This document shows positions 1 through 7,810 of a stretch of DNA of 32,537 bases, one piece after another (position 1 is the first letter of the stretch; each line of letters starts with the position of its first letter). Source of the stretch: Clostridia bacterium (lineage in GTDB: Bacteria > Bacillota > Clostridia > UMGS1883); assembly GCA_017414645.1 (NCBI GenBank), contig JAFQLL010000063.1, positions 1-32,537 on the forward strand. The letters are read 5' to 3'. The translations under genes and the position numbers were made by a program. Under the pieces are notes generated by a model that saw only the letters and a list, made by a program, of their open reading frames with translations, made no database searches and had not been told where the DNA came from.

Positions 1-177
1 AACGATCTTTCCGCTGCGAAGGCAACGGCTGCATACATGGAGAGTCTTGGGAGTACCGTTTACAAGGGCCTTAACTGTTCTTACGTTAGCCTTCCATGTT
101 CTGTTAGAACGACGATGAGAGTGGCTCACCTGGATGCCGAATGTAACACCCTTACCGCATACATCACACTTTGCCAT
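1..177 (-). CDS. rpmB: 50S ribosomal protein L28 (partial, C-terminus cut by window edge)
   Basis: L28 is a small protein of the large ribosomal subunit. Reading leftwards from the ATG at 177-175, the first 59 codons begin MAKCDVCGKGVTFG and continue through SHSHRRSNRTWKAN, which are the hallmark N-terminal and central L28 segments. Cys pairs (CDVC near the start, CSRC near residue 53) suggest the zinc-binding, Cys-containing L28 form. The C-terminus lies beyond base 1. An AGGAGG ribosome binding site sits 8 bases before the start codon, and the gene has its own promoter (260-288). It is transcribed away from leuC, so it is not part of the leucine operon. The identification is firm; only the missing end is unknown. 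Confidence 0.95.
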   Translation of the reverse strand, partial: MAKCDVCGKGVTFGIQVSHSHRRSNRTWKANVRTVKALVNGTPKTLHVCSRCLRSGKIV

Positions 178-259
178 ACCAATAAACCTCCTTAGCCAAA
201 AGTCATAAATTAAGTCCTGTGCGGGGCACAAAGACCGATTATCAATTAATGCATTGCCT

Positions 260-288
260 ATTGTAGCAAAGAAAAACAGAAAATGCAA
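260..288 (-). promoter_or_regulatory. Predicted sigma-A promoter of rpmB
   Basis: On the minus strand the -35 box TTGCAT (288-283) and -10 box TACAAT (265-260) are separated by exactly 17 bases, giving a leader of about 75 bases before rpmB. Each box differs from consensus by one or two bases. Prediction from sequence only. Confidence 0.7.
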
Positions 289-349
289 GAGTTTTTTTAA
301 AAATTTTGAAAAAATATTTTATTTTAACCTTTTATGAGGGTAAAACTCC

Positions 350-378
350 TTGACGGATGGGGAAATTGGGTTTATAAT
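350..378 (+). promoter_or_regulatory. Predicted sigma-A promoter of the leuCDB operon
   Basis: TTGACG (350-355) and a perfect TATAAT (373-378) with a 17-base spacer lie about 55 bases before the leuC start. Transcription would begin near 385, leaving a leader of about 50 bases, too short for a T-box or a leucine leader-peptide attenuator. No obvious operator palindrome was recognised around it. Confidence 0.8.
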
Positions 379-434
379 GGCATAAATATACTATTATTTA
401 TAATAAGTAGAAAAATATTAGGAGGTCCACATAT

Positions 435-1694
435 ATGGCACAGACAATGACACAGAAAATATTGGCTCATAAAGCAGGGCTTGATTCTGTAAAAGCGGGC
501 GATTTGGTTTTAATTAACCTTGACCTCGCCATGGCAAACGACGTAACGGGTCCCGTTGCGGTAAATGTTTTCGAAAAGGGTAATCTCACAATTTCCGATC
601 CTGACAAGGTATGCTTTGTTCTCGACCACTTTACTCCCACAAAGGACATAAAGAGTGCTCAGAACTGTAAGCAGGTGAGAGAGTTCAGTGAAAAACACGG
701 TATCAAAAAGTTTTTTGAAGGCGGCTGTGCAGGCGTAGAGCATGCACTTTTACCTGAATTAGGCATTGTTAAAGCGGGCGATGCTGTCATCGGTGCCGAC
801 AGCCACACATGTACATATGGTGCTCTTAACGCATTTTCTACAGGTGTTGGTTCAACCGACATGGCTATCGGCATGAGCAAGGCAAAGGCATGGATGAAGG
901 TGCCCTCTGCTATTGGCTTTAACCTTAAGGGTAACTTTAAAAAGGGCGTTTCCGGTAAGGACCTTATCTTGTATATCATTGCGAAAATCGGCGTTGACGG
1001 TGCACTTTACAAATCTATGGAATTTTTCGGTGATGGTGTAGGTGCTCTTACAATGGACGATAGGTTTACAATTGCAAACATGGCAATTGAAGCAGGCGGC
1101 AAGAACGGCATTTTTGTTGCCGATGAAAAGACCATTGCATATATGGAAGAAGCAGGCGTTAAGGAATACACAACCTATGAACCCGATTCCGATGCCCCTT
1201 ACGAATATGTTATGGACATTGAGCTTAGCGAAGTGCCCTACATGGTAGCATTCCCTCATCTTCCTTCTAACGGTAAAACAGCAGAGGAAGCAGAAAGCCT
1301 TAAGGTAAAGCTTGACCAGGTTGTAATAGGCAGCTGTACAAACGGCAGAATTACTGACCTTCGAATTGCTGCTGAAGTATTAAAGGGTAAAAAGGTTAAG
1401 GAAAACCTCCGTGTTATCATTATCCCTGCAACTCCGAAGATTTATAAGGAAGCCTTGAATGAAGGTCTTCTTAACATTTTCATGGATGCAGGCTGTATTG
1501 TATCGCCTCCTACCTGTGGCCCCTGTCTTGGCGGTCATATGGGTATTTTAGCTGACGGCGAAAGAGCAATTGCAACAACAAACCGTAACTTTGTTGGCAG
1601 AATGGGTCATGTTGATTCCGAGGTTTATCTTGCTTCGCCCCGTGTTGCAGCAGAAAGTGCTCTCACAGGTTATATCACAGCGCCTAAGAACTGA
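435..1694 (+). CDS. leuC: 3-isopropylmalate dehydratase large subunit
   Basis: With LeuD this subunit isomerises 2-isopropylmalate to 3-isopropylmalate in cytoplasmic leucine biosynthesis, using a 4Fe-4S cluster. The 419-residue length is typical of the shorter archaeal/clostridial LeuC (HacA-like) type rather than the roughly 465-residue enterobacterial type. Cluster ligands are visible at C301 (GSCTNGR) and at C361 and C364 ([11 protein letters not shown]); the [11 protein letters not shown] segment at about 120-130 is also family-typical. The start is supported by AGGAGGT at 420-426. It is first in the operon and 15 bases from leuD. A homoaconitase-like activity belongs to the same family, but the adjacent leuD and leuB make leucine synthesis the best call. 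Confidence 0.95.
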   Translation: MAQTMTQKILAHKAGLDSVKAGDLVLINLDLAMANDVTGPVAVNVFEKGNLTISDPDKVCFVLDHFTPTKDIKSAQNCKQVREFSEKHGIKKFFEGGCAGVEHALLPELGIVKAGDAVIGADSHTCTYGALNAFSTGVGSTDMAIGMSKAKAWMKVPSAIGFNLKGNFKKGVSGKDLILYIIAKIGVDGALYKSMEFFGDGVGALTMDDRFTIANMAIEAGGKNGIFVADEKTIAYMEEAGVKEYTTYEPDSDAPYEYVMDIELSEVPYMVAFPHLPSNGKTAEEAESLKVKLDQVVIGSCTNGRITDLRIAAEVLKGKKVKENLRVIIIPATPKIYKEALNEGLLNIFMDAGCIVSPPTCGPCLGGHMGILADGERAIATTNRNFVGRMGHVDSEVYLASPRVAAESALTGYITAPKN

Positions 1695-1709
1695 TAGGAG
1701 GACTTAATA

Positions 1710-2198
1710 ATGAACGTAAAAGGTAATGTTTTTAAATATGGCGATAACGTTGATACAGACGTTATCATTCCTGCAAGATATCTGAACACAAGTGCACCTA
1801 AGGAGCTTGCAGCACACTGCATGGAGGATATCGACAAGAGCTTTGTAACAAAAGTAACAGCAGGCGATATCATGATAGGCGGTTGGAATTTTGGCTGCGG
1901 TTCATCCCGTGAGCACGCACCCATTGCAATTAAAGCAAGCGGTATTGACCTTATCATTGCAAAGAGCTTTGCCCGCATCTTCTATCGTAACTCCATTAAT
2001 ATCGGTCTTCCCATTCTTGAAAGCGAGGAATGTGTTAACGATGCTGAAGCCGGAGATGTAATTTCTGCCGATTTGTCCAAGGGCATTATCCGTAACGAAA
2101 CAAAGGGCAAGGAATACACAACAACACCCTTCCCCGAATTTATTCAGGAAATTATAAACTGTGGCGGTCTTGTTGGCTACGCACAGCAGAAGCTGTAA
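1710..2198 (+). CDS. leuD: 3-isopropylmalate dehydratase small subunit
   Basis: This is the swivelling-domain partner of LeuC, completing the isopropylmalate isomerase active site. At 162 residues it matches the short LeuD type that pairs with short LeuC. Diagnostic stretches are [15 protein letters not shown] near residue 10, [15 protein letters not shown] around residues 52-66, and [18 protein letters not shown] just after. An AGGAGG site (1696-1701) precedes the ATG. A hairpin array begins only 2 bases after the stop codon and separates leuD from leuB. Confidence 0.95.
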   Translation: MNVKGNVFKYGDNVDTDVIIPARYLNTSAPKELAAHCMEDIDKSFVTKVTAGDIMIGGWNFGCGSSREHAPIAIKASGIDLIIAKSFARIFYRNSINIGLPILESEECVNDAEAGDVISADLSKGIIRNETKGKEYTTTPFPEFIQEIINCGGLVGYAQQKL

Positions 2199-2200
2199 AA

Positions 2201-2414
2201 TGAATGAAATGCCTACGGCATGAAATGTGCTTTTGGCACATGAAATGGCGATGCCATGAAATGCACTGCGTGCATTATGGTGGATTTGCCTTGCAAATCT
2301 TTTAATAATATAAAATGAAAAACCTTTGGTTTTTCTACCTGAATGAACCGTGGGTTCATATCATGGAGCAAAGCTCCATATCATTCATCATGCACATTGT
2401 GCATTTCATTCAGG
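2201..2414. repeat. Array of nine consecutive small hairpins enclosed by a 12-bp inverted repeat
   Basis: The leuD-leuB gap holds nine short perfect palindromes in a row: stem arms of 5-8 bases and loops of three bases, except the second, which has five. Positions (arm-loop-arm): 2209-2221, 2225-2241, 2245-2257, 2261-2275, 2283-2299, 2317-2335, 2343-2359, 2363-2379 and 2390-2404. The first four are separated from each other by exactly GAA. Arm sequences differ between units (ATGCC, ATGTGC, ATGGC, ATGCAC, GATTTGC, GAAAAACC, ATGAACC, ATGGAGC, ATGCAC), so this is not a simple sequence repeat. The whole block is bounded by TGAATGAAATGC (2201-2212) and its exact reverse complement (2401-2412). CCTGAATGA (2338-2346) can pair alternatively with TCATTCAGG (2406-2414). 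It has no T-run and no coding potential, and its function is unknown. Confidence 0.85.
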
Positions 2415-2451
2415 CTAAAATTAAAATTGACATAAAGAGGATGATGTTAAC

Positions 2452-3510
2452 ATGATTAAGAATATAGCAGTTATTCCCGGTGACGGTATCGGTCCCGAGG
2501 TTGTACGTGAAACAATAAAGGTTCTTGACAAGGTTGCCGAAAAGTTCGGTCACGAGTTCAAGTATGAATATCTTCTTGCAGGTGGTTGCTCTATTGATGA
2601 ATACGGCAAGCCTCTTACAGAAGAAACTCTCGAAAAGGCAAAGGCGAGTGACAGCGTGCTTTTAGGTGCAGTAGGCGGTCCTAAGTGGGAAAATATCCCC
2701 GGTATTCGTCCCGAACAGGCACTTTTGGGTCTTCGCGGCGGTCTTAACCTTTATGCAAACCTCCGCCCTGCAGTAATGTATAAGGAATTAAGCGAAGCTT
2801 CTCCCTTAAAGAGCGAAATTATAGGCGACGGTATCGACATTATGATTGTTCGTGAACTTACAGGCGGTATTTATTTTGGTGAAAGCGGCAGAAACGAAGC
2901 TGGCGATTGGGCATACGACACAGAAAGCTACTCCAAGAATGAAGTTGAACGTCTTCTTATCCATGCCTTTGAAATTGCTATGAAGCGCAACAAGCACGTA
3001 ACAGTTGTTGACAAGGCTAATGTACTTGAATCCTCCCGTTTGTGGCGCGAGGTTACAAAGACTGTTGCTCCTCGTTATCCCGAGGTAATGGTTGACTATC
3101 TTTACGTTGACAACGCTTCCATGCAGCTTGTTCGTAACCCCCGTCAGTTTGACGTTATTGCAACAAGCAACATTTTTGGCGACATTTTATCCGACGAAGC
3201 AAGCCAGATTACAGGCTCCATCGGCATGCTTCCCTCTGCATCTTTAGGCGAGGGAACCTTTGGCATGTACGAGCCCGTGCATGGCTCCGCTCCCGACATT
3301 GCAGGCGAAAATAAGGCTAACCCTCTTGCAACAATTCTTTCCGGCGCTATGATGCTCCGCTATTCATTTGACATGCAGAAGGAAGCTGACTGCATTGAAA
3401 ACGCAGTTGCAAAGGTTCTCAGTGACGGTATCCGCACAGGTGATATTGCAGGCGGTATGGAATTTGTCGGCTGCAAGGAAATGGGCGATGCTGTAGTTGA
3501 AAGATTATGA
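2452..3510 (+). CDS. leuB: 3-isopropylmalate dehydrogenase
   Basis: This enzyme oxidatively decarboxylates 3-isopropylmalate to 2-oxoisocaproate using NAD+ and a divalent metal; it is the third enzyme of the leucine branch. The 352-residue protein shows the N-terminal [10 protein letters not shown] motif (about 8-17), NLYANLRP (about 103-110), and the signature [19 protein letters not shown] followed by [14 protein letters not shown]. The [14 protein letters not shown] stretch near residue 280 is the NAD-binding region of isopropylmalate dehydrogenases, and separates it from isocitrate and tartrate dehydrogenases. AGAGG lies 11 bases before the ATG. The gene is probably cotranscribed with leuCD through the hairpin array. 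Its TGA overlaps the yqeG start by 4 bases. Confidence 0.95.
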   Translation: MIKNIAVIPGDGIGPEVVRETIKVLDKVAEKFGHEFKYEYLLAGGCSIDEYGKPLTEETLEKAKASDSVLLGAVGGPKWENIPGIRPEQALLGLRGGLNLYANLRPAVMYKELSEASPLKSEIIGDGIDIMIVRELTGGIYFGESGRNEAGDWAYDTESYSKNEVERLLIHAFEIAMKRNKHVTVVDKANVLESSRLWREVTKTVAPRYPEVMVDYLYVDNASMQLVRNPRQFDVIATSNIFGDILSDEASQITGSIGMLPSASLGEGTFGMYEPVHGSAPDIAGENKANPLATILSGAMMLRYSFDMQKEADCIENAVAKVLSDGIRTGDIAGGMEFVGCKEMGDAVVERL

Positions 3511-4016
3511 TGAAGAATTTTTATCCTGACCTTTATCTGGAAAATATAAGCTGTATCACTGCCTCCATGCTCAGTAAAATGGGTATGGAGGCTGTGGTGC
3601 TTGATGTGGACAATACCTTAGTGCCTCATAATGACCCCCATCCCACTAAAGAAGTTGAAGAATTTCTTGCGGATATGCGGAAAGGGAACATTAAAATATG
3701 CGTTGTTTCCAACAACACCTATGAGCGTGTAAAGCCCTTCTGCGACAAAATCGGCATTGAATATTTTGTGCATGATGCGTTGAAGCCCCGTGCCTATGGT
3801 TATCTGAAAGCAGCAGAAATTATGGGTGTTGAAGCAATTAAAACCGTAGGCATAGGTGACCAGATTTTTACCGACGTATGGGGCGGTAACAGAGCGGGCT
3901 GTTACACAATACTTTTAAAGCCCATCGACATTTCTACGGAAAACCCCTTCATAAAATTTAAAAGGCTCCTTGAAAAGCCTTTCTTAAAGAAAATCAAAAG
4001 AAGTGAAAACAAATGA
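3507..4016 (+). CDS. yqeG: YqeG family HAD-IIIA-type phosphatase
   Basis: This is a predicted cytoplasmic phosphatase of the HAD superfamily; the YqeG group has no firmly assigned substrate. HAD motif I is VLDVDNTL with D33 and D35, motif II is VVSNN near 67-70, the motif III lysine is in ALKPRAYG (K93), and motif IV is [12 protein letters not shown] (about 115-126). Length (169) fits the family. In Bacillus-type genomes yqeG lies directly upstream of yqeH and aroE; here it directly precedes aroE, with no yqeH between. Start and stop overlap leuB and aroE by 4 bases each (ATGA), implying tight translational coupling. A start three bases later at 3510 is equally possible. Confidence 0.88.
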   Translation: MMKNFYPDLYLENISCITASMLSKMGMEAVVLDVDNTLVPHNDPHPTKEVEEFLADMRKGNIKICVVSNNTYERVKPFCDKIGIEYFVHDALKPRAYGYLKAAEIMGVEAIKTVGIGDQIFTDVWGGNRAGCYTILLKPIDISTENPFIKFKRLLEKPFLKKIKRSENK

Positions 4017-5353
4017 ACATAACAGGAAAAACCATTCAGCTGGGGGTTATCGGTAACCCAATAAGTCACTCCATTTCTCCCCAGCTTCACAATACAATGG
4101 CAGAAAAAATGGGCCTTGATTACACATATTCTGCCTACAGAGTAAGGCGGGGTGAGGTGGCTAAAGCCCTTGATGGCATGCGCGCACTAAATATACGAGG
4201 TTTTAATGTGACAATACCTCATAAGGTAACGGCTCATGACCTTTGTGACGAGCTGGACCCCTTTGCAAAGAAGATGGGTGCATGTAACACCTTAGTGAAT
4301 AACGATGGCGTAATTAAGGGATATAATACCGATGGTCCGGGTTTTATACGCTCGCTTTTACATAAGGGTGTAAGCGTTAAAGACAAATTTGTGATTGTTC
4401 TGGGGGCAGGCGGTGCAGCGCAAGGCGTTTGCATGGCAATGGCTGATGCAGGCGCAAGAATGATAGGCATCATAAACCGCACCTATGAAAAGGCAGAAAA
4501 GCTGGCAGAGAGGATTAACAAATATTATCCCTCTGTGGCACACGCATGCAATGGCTTTGTAGATGCAGATATTGTTGTCAATACCACAAGCGTTGGCATG
4601 AATACCAATGAAATGCCTGCGGATGTGGATTTTGAAAGTCTCAAAAAGGAGACTGTAGTGTGTGATATTGTGTATTGCCCACGCGAGACGGCTTTTCTGA
4701 AAAAAGCCTCCGAGGCAGGTCTTAAAACCGTAGGCGGTATAGGCATGCTCATAAACCAGGCAGTTATCGCCTTTGAGCTTTTTACAAACACAAAGGTTGA
4801 CGAAACGGTGGTCGATTATTTATATCGCATGACGGAGCTTGAAAAATCCATTGTTTTAACAGGCTTTATGGGCACAGGCAAAACAAGCATAGGCAAAAGG
4901 CTGTGCTCTCTTACGGGTGCTCAGTTTATTGACACCGACAGCCTTATTGAAGAAAAAATGGGCATGAGCATTCCCGACATTTTTTCAAAATACGGTGAGA
5001 GCTGTTTCCGCGATGTGGAAAGCGAGGTTATAAAAAGCCTCGCAGGCTATAAGGGCGCTGTTATTTCTACGGGTGGCGGTGCGGTTTTAAGGCGTGAAAA
5101 TATTGATACCCTCAGAGAAAACGGTGCTGTGATTTTTTGCCTTAAGGCAGACATTGAGCGCGTTTTTAAAAACATTGGCACAAACACCGAGTCGCGCCCT
5201 CTTTTAAACGGAAAAACCATGGACGAGGCGCGTGCGCTTTTAGAGTCAAGATGCGAGGCCTATGCAAACTGTGACGAAGAAATTGACGTGACAGACTGCG
5301 AAAAGGAGCAGTCTGCCGATAAAATACTTGAGCTTTATATGGGCAGGGATTAA
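4013..5353 (+). CDS. aroE-aroK: Fused shikimate dehydrogenase / shikimate kinase (AroE-AroK)
   Basis: One 446-residue frame carries two consecutive shikimate pathway enzymes. Residues 1-275 are AroE: the substrate loop NPISHSISP (15-23), catalytic K71 in NVTIPHK, catalytic D107 in YNTDG, NADP motif GAGGAAQ (131-137) and NRT (155-157), ending with the family-typical GGIGMLINQA. Residues 278-446 are AroK: Walker A GFMGTGKTS (284-292), shikimate-binding DTDS (307-310), R333 in SCFRDVE and STGGG (352-356). The protein would reduce 3-dehydroshikimate and then phosphorylate shikimate. No stop or internal ribosome site is visible at the junction, and all key residues of both halves are present, so the fusion looks functional. 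It overlaps yqeG by 4 bases. Confidence 0.93.
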   Translation: MNITGKTIQLGVIGNPISHSISPQLHNTMAEKMGLDYTYSAYRVRRGEVAKALDGMRALNIRGFNVTIPHKVTAHDLCDELDPFAKKMGACNTLVNNDGVIKGYNTDGPGFIRSLLHKGVSVKDKFVIVLGAGGAAQGVCMAMADAGARMIGIINRTYEKAEKLAERINKYYPSVAHACNGFVDADIVVNTTSVGMNTNEMPADVDFESLKKETVVCDIVYCPRETAFLKKASEAGLKTVGGIGMLINQAVIAFELFTNTKVDETVVDYLYRMTELEKSIVLTGFMGTGKTSIGKRLCSLTGAQFIDTDSLIEEKMGMSIPDIFSKYGESCFRDVESEVIKSLAGYKGAVISTGGGAVLRRENIDTLRENGAVIFCLKADIERVFKNIGTNTESRPLLNGKTMDEARALLESRCEAYANCDEEIDVTDCEKEQSADKILELYMGRD

Positions 5354-5355
5354 TT

Positions 5356-6030
5356 ATGACTACCGTAAAAGAACGCATAGAATATGTGCGCGAGGAAATA
5401 GAAAAAGCAAAGAAAAGAAGCAACCGGAATGATAACGTGGAGCTCATTGCCGTAACAAAAACTTATGGCATTGATGTTATAGAAGAGGCATACTCTGCGA
5501 ACTGTCGCACTTTCGGCGAAAACCGTGTACAGGAAATGATGGAAAAGTTCGATTTTTTCCCCGATTGCGAGTGGCACCTTATAGGCCATTTACAGAAAAA
5601 TAAAGTTAAATATGTGGTGGGAAAAGCCGCTTTAATCCACTCGGTGGATTCTTTCGAGCTGGCACAGGAAATTGACCGTATTGCAAAAAAGAAGAACATT
5701 GTTCAGGATGTGCTTTTAGAGGTAAATATATCGGGGGAAATCACCAAATATGGTTTGACAACAGACGAAATAAAAGATATAATAATTAAGATAGGGGAGC
5801 TTGGGTCCGTAAGGGTTCGCGGTTTTATGACGATGGCACCGAAAACGGACAACCCCGATACTGTGCGTTGGGTCTTCAAAAGGGCAAAAGAGCTGTTTGA
5901 TTTTTACAGAAAAGACCATGAGGATATGAACATCCTTTCCATGGGAATGAGCTCTGATTTTACAGTTGCCGTTGAGGAAGGCGCAACAATGGTACGTGTA
6001 GGCTCTCTCATTTTCGGTAAACGATTATAA
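5356..6030 (+). CDS. yggS: YggS family pyridoxal phosphate homeostasis protein
   Basis: This family binds PLP in a TIM-barrel fold and helps regulate B6 and amino acid pools; no catalytic reaction is established. The PLP lysine is K35 in AVTKTYG. Other family marks are FGENRVQEMMEK, WHLIGHLQKNK, the HSVDS segment, VNISGEITKYGL and the C-terminal MGMSSDFTVAVEEGATMVRVGSLIFG. Length (224) is normal. It starts 2 bases after the aroE-aroK stop. In many Firmicutes this gene sits directly upstream of sepF, as here. Substrate cannot be inferred beyond PLP. Confidence 0.92.
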   Translation: MTTVKERIEYVREEIEKAKKRSNRNDNVELIAVTKTYGIDVIEEAYSANCRTFGENRVQEMMEKFDFFPDCEWHLIGHLQKNKVKYVVGKAALIHSVDSFELAQEIDRIAKKKNIVQDVLLEVNISGEITKYGLTTDEIKDIIIKIGELGSVRVRGFMTMAPKTDNPDTVRWVFKRAKELFDFYRKDHEDMNILSMGMSSDFTVAVEEGATMVRVGSLIFGKRL

Positions 6031-6097
6031 GGGTCGGTGCCCTCCACGACCATGACCCAATAATAATTTGGGCGGGCAGAAAGGTATGGCTTGTATT

Positions 6098-6538
6098 ATG
6101 GCAATTATTGATACTATTAAAAAGTTTATCGTTTTAGATGTTGACGAAGACGAAGAAATGGAAGTTGAGGAGAAAGCTCCTGTGAGGGCACCTAAAGAGG
6201 AAGCTCCTCTCGGCGGCTTTAAAAAGGCGAAGGTTGTAAACATAAACCACGGCAATGCAAGCAAAATTGTTATCGTTAAGCTTGACTCCTCGGCAGGGGT
6301 TAAGCCCATTATCAATAACCTTAAGGACAGAGTGCCTGTTGTTTTCTCAATTGCACGTCTTGACCGTAACGACGCGGCAAGAGTTGTTGATGTTATCTAC
6401 GGAGCAACCTATGCCGTTGACGGAAGCATGCAGAAGGTAAGTAACGACATTTTCCTTGTTACACCTTATGGCATTGAAATTACAGGCGACGTAGCGGCAG
6501 AGCTTCTTGACTCCGCTGACTTCTCTCTTGATATTTAA
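6098..6538 (+). CDS. sepF: Cell division protein SepF
   Basis: SepF tethers FtsZ to the membrane and aligns Z-ring filaments. The protein has a short amphipathic N-terminus (MAIIDTIKKFIVLD), an acidic and proline-containing linker (about residues 16-45), and a C-terminal SepF/DUF552 domain with DAARVVDVIYGATYAVDGSM and FLVTPYGIEI. The start at 6098 gives 146 residues and has AAAGG about 13 bases upstream; ATG at 6086 (four residues longer) or TTG at 6068 are alternatives and the ribosome site does not settle it. A short segment with weak 5-bp inverted repeats (6031-6072) lies between yggS and this gene. The stop overlaps the ylmH start by one base (TAATG). Confidence 0.9.
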   Translation: MAIIDTIKKFIVLDVDEDEEMEVEEKAPVRAPKEEAPLGGFKKAKVVNINHGNASKIVIVKLDSSAGVKPIINNLKDRVPVVFSIARLDRNDAARVVDVIYGATYAVDGSMQKVSNDIFLVTPYGIEITGDVAAELLDSADFSLDI

Positions 6539-7302
6539 TGAATAACCGCGAAAAATTCCTCGCAAATGCACTTGAGGAAAGAGATGTGCTGGCAAAGGTC
6601 TTTGACAAGGCTAACGCAGCAGAAAAAAAGGGAATTGCAATGTTTACCTCTTTTTTGTCAGAGCGCGAAGCCGCAATTGTGGCGGAAAGAAAAAAGCATA
6701 TCGATTCTGTTCCTTACAATGCCTTCGGCGGCTATGAGGAAGCAGGCCGGGTGATGCTGTGCTTTTCTGAATATGAAAATGAAGTGTTCCCCATAAAAGC
6801 AATAAAGGTTACGGGCAAGGGCATTGAAAATTTAAAGCACCCCGACCTTTTAGGAAGTGTAATGAGTCTCGGCATTGAAAGAAGCTGTGTTGGTGACATT
6901 GTAAAAGGTGACAAAGAATGGATAATCTTCTGTGAAGAGGATATATCGACATACATAGCAGAAAGCCTCAAAGAGGTGGGCGGTGTGTACACTGAGTGCA
7001 GTGTGTGTGAAATTTCCGACTTGAAGGTTGAATTGCAGTTTGAAGATATCACCGGCACTGTTAATTCCTTAAGAGCAGACAGCGTTGTGTCTGTCATGCT
7101 TAAAACCTCACGAAGTAAGGCGCAGGAATACATAGAATCCCAAAGGTTTTTCCTCAATCAGCTTTTATGCACAAAGTGTGATAAGGAAATTCACCAAGGT
7201 GACATTTTAACCGTACGACATCATGGAAAGGCAAAGCTTAGCGAAATAAGCGGTAAAAGCAAAAAAGGGCGAATTTTTATAACAATAAAAAAATATATGT
7301 AA
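6538..7302 (+). CDS. ylmH: YlmH family S4-domain RNA-binding protein
   Basis: YlmH proteins carry a C-terminal S4 RNA-binding domain and are encoded in Gram-positive division clusters; a ribosome quality-control role has been reported for the family. The 254-residue protein has the N-terminal YlmH region (for example AFGGYEEAGRVMLCF near 62-76), a central segment with LGIERSCVGDIVKGD, and an S4 domain at about 180-245 including SVMLKTSRSKAQEYIESQ and VLTVRHHGKAKL-like residues. Position between sepF and divIVA is the classic order. The start is set by the one-base TAATG overlap with sepF. Identification rests on domain order and context. Confidence 0.9.
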   Translation: MNNREKFLANALEERDVLAKVFDKANAAEKKGIAMFTSFLSEREAAIVAERKKHIDSVPYNAFGGYEEAGRVMLCFSEYENEVFPIKAIKVTGKGIENLKHPDLLGSVMSLGIERSCVGDIVKGDKEWIIFCEEDISTYIAESLKEVGGVYTECSVCEISDLKVELQFEDITGTVNSLRADSVVSVMLKTSRSKAQEYIESQRFFLNQLLCTKCDKEIHQGDILTVRHHGKAKLSEISGKSKKGRIFITIKKYM

Positions 7303-7315
7303 GGCAGGGATAAAA

Positions 7316-7810
7316 ATGCTTACACCACTTGAAATTCAGAAGATTGAATTTACAAAGAAAATGGGCAAGTATGTTACAGCTGATGTGGACGAGGCTTTTT
7401 CTGTCATATCGGCAGATTATGAAGCGTTATACAAGGAAAACATACGCCTCCGTGATCGTCTTGAGGTTTTAGAGGATCTTGTAAACAAATACAAAAGCAT
7501 GGAAGACACCATGCGCGATACTCTTATCGTAGCTCAGAAGGCCGCCGACGACCTTAACAAGGGCGCAACACAGAAAGCGGAGGGCATTATACAGAAGGCT
7601 GAAAACGAAGCCGAATTGATCCGTGAGGGTGCAAGGGTTATGGCTAACCAGACTCTTATGGAACGTGAAAAGCTTGCAAACGATTTGTACGCTTACAGTG
7701 CACAGATCGATTCAATACTTGATGCACAAAAACAGCTTGTTGCAGAAATTCTTAAAACAAGGAGTGGTAAAGATGGATTACAGTCAGACACTGAATCTTC
7801 CGAAAACTGA
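7316..7810 (+). CDS. divIVA: DivIVA domain-containing protein
   Basis: DivIVA recognises negatively curved membrane at poles and septa and recruits partners. The N-terminus MLTPLEIQKIEFTKKMGKY followed by DVDEAFSVISADYEALYKEN is a typical DivIVA lipid-binding domain. Residues from about 35 to 150 are predicted to be largely coiled coil, with long runs of E, K, Q and A. At 164 residues it is a short DivIVA. The last 38 bases overlap ileS, whose AAGGAG site and start lie inside the divIVA frame, so the tail (KTRSGKDGLQSDTESSEN) is encoded on DNA that also starts IleS. Confidence 0.88.
   Translation: MLTPLEIQKIEFTKKMGKYVTADVDEAFSVISADYEALYKENIRLRDRLEVLEDLVNKYKSMEDTMRDTLIVAQKAADDLNKGATQKAEGIIQKAENEAELIREGARVMANQTLMEREKLANDLYAYSAQIDSILDAQKQLVAEILKTRSGKDGLQSDTESSEN

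Noticed and set aside
178-434. T-box or leucine attenuator ahead of leuC
   Set aside because: A strong promoter at 350-378 leaves only about 50 bases of leader. No leucine-rich leader peptide, specifier loop or terminator stem was found.
2201-2414. CRISPR array or REP/BIME element
   Set aside because: There is no repeated identical unit with variable spacers. The arms differ from unit to unit and the hairpins are much shorter than REP units.
6031-6072. Small inverted repeats between yggS and sepF (GGTCG/CGACC, GGGTC/GACCC, CCCAA/TTGGG)
   Set aside because: Stems are only 5 bp, overlap each other and lack a T-run; they are too weak to call a regulatory element.
7623-7772. 50-residue extension of IleS upstream of 7773
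   Set aside because: It is divIVA read in another frame; it lacks a ribosome site, and bacterial IleS begins at the MDYSQTLNLP position.
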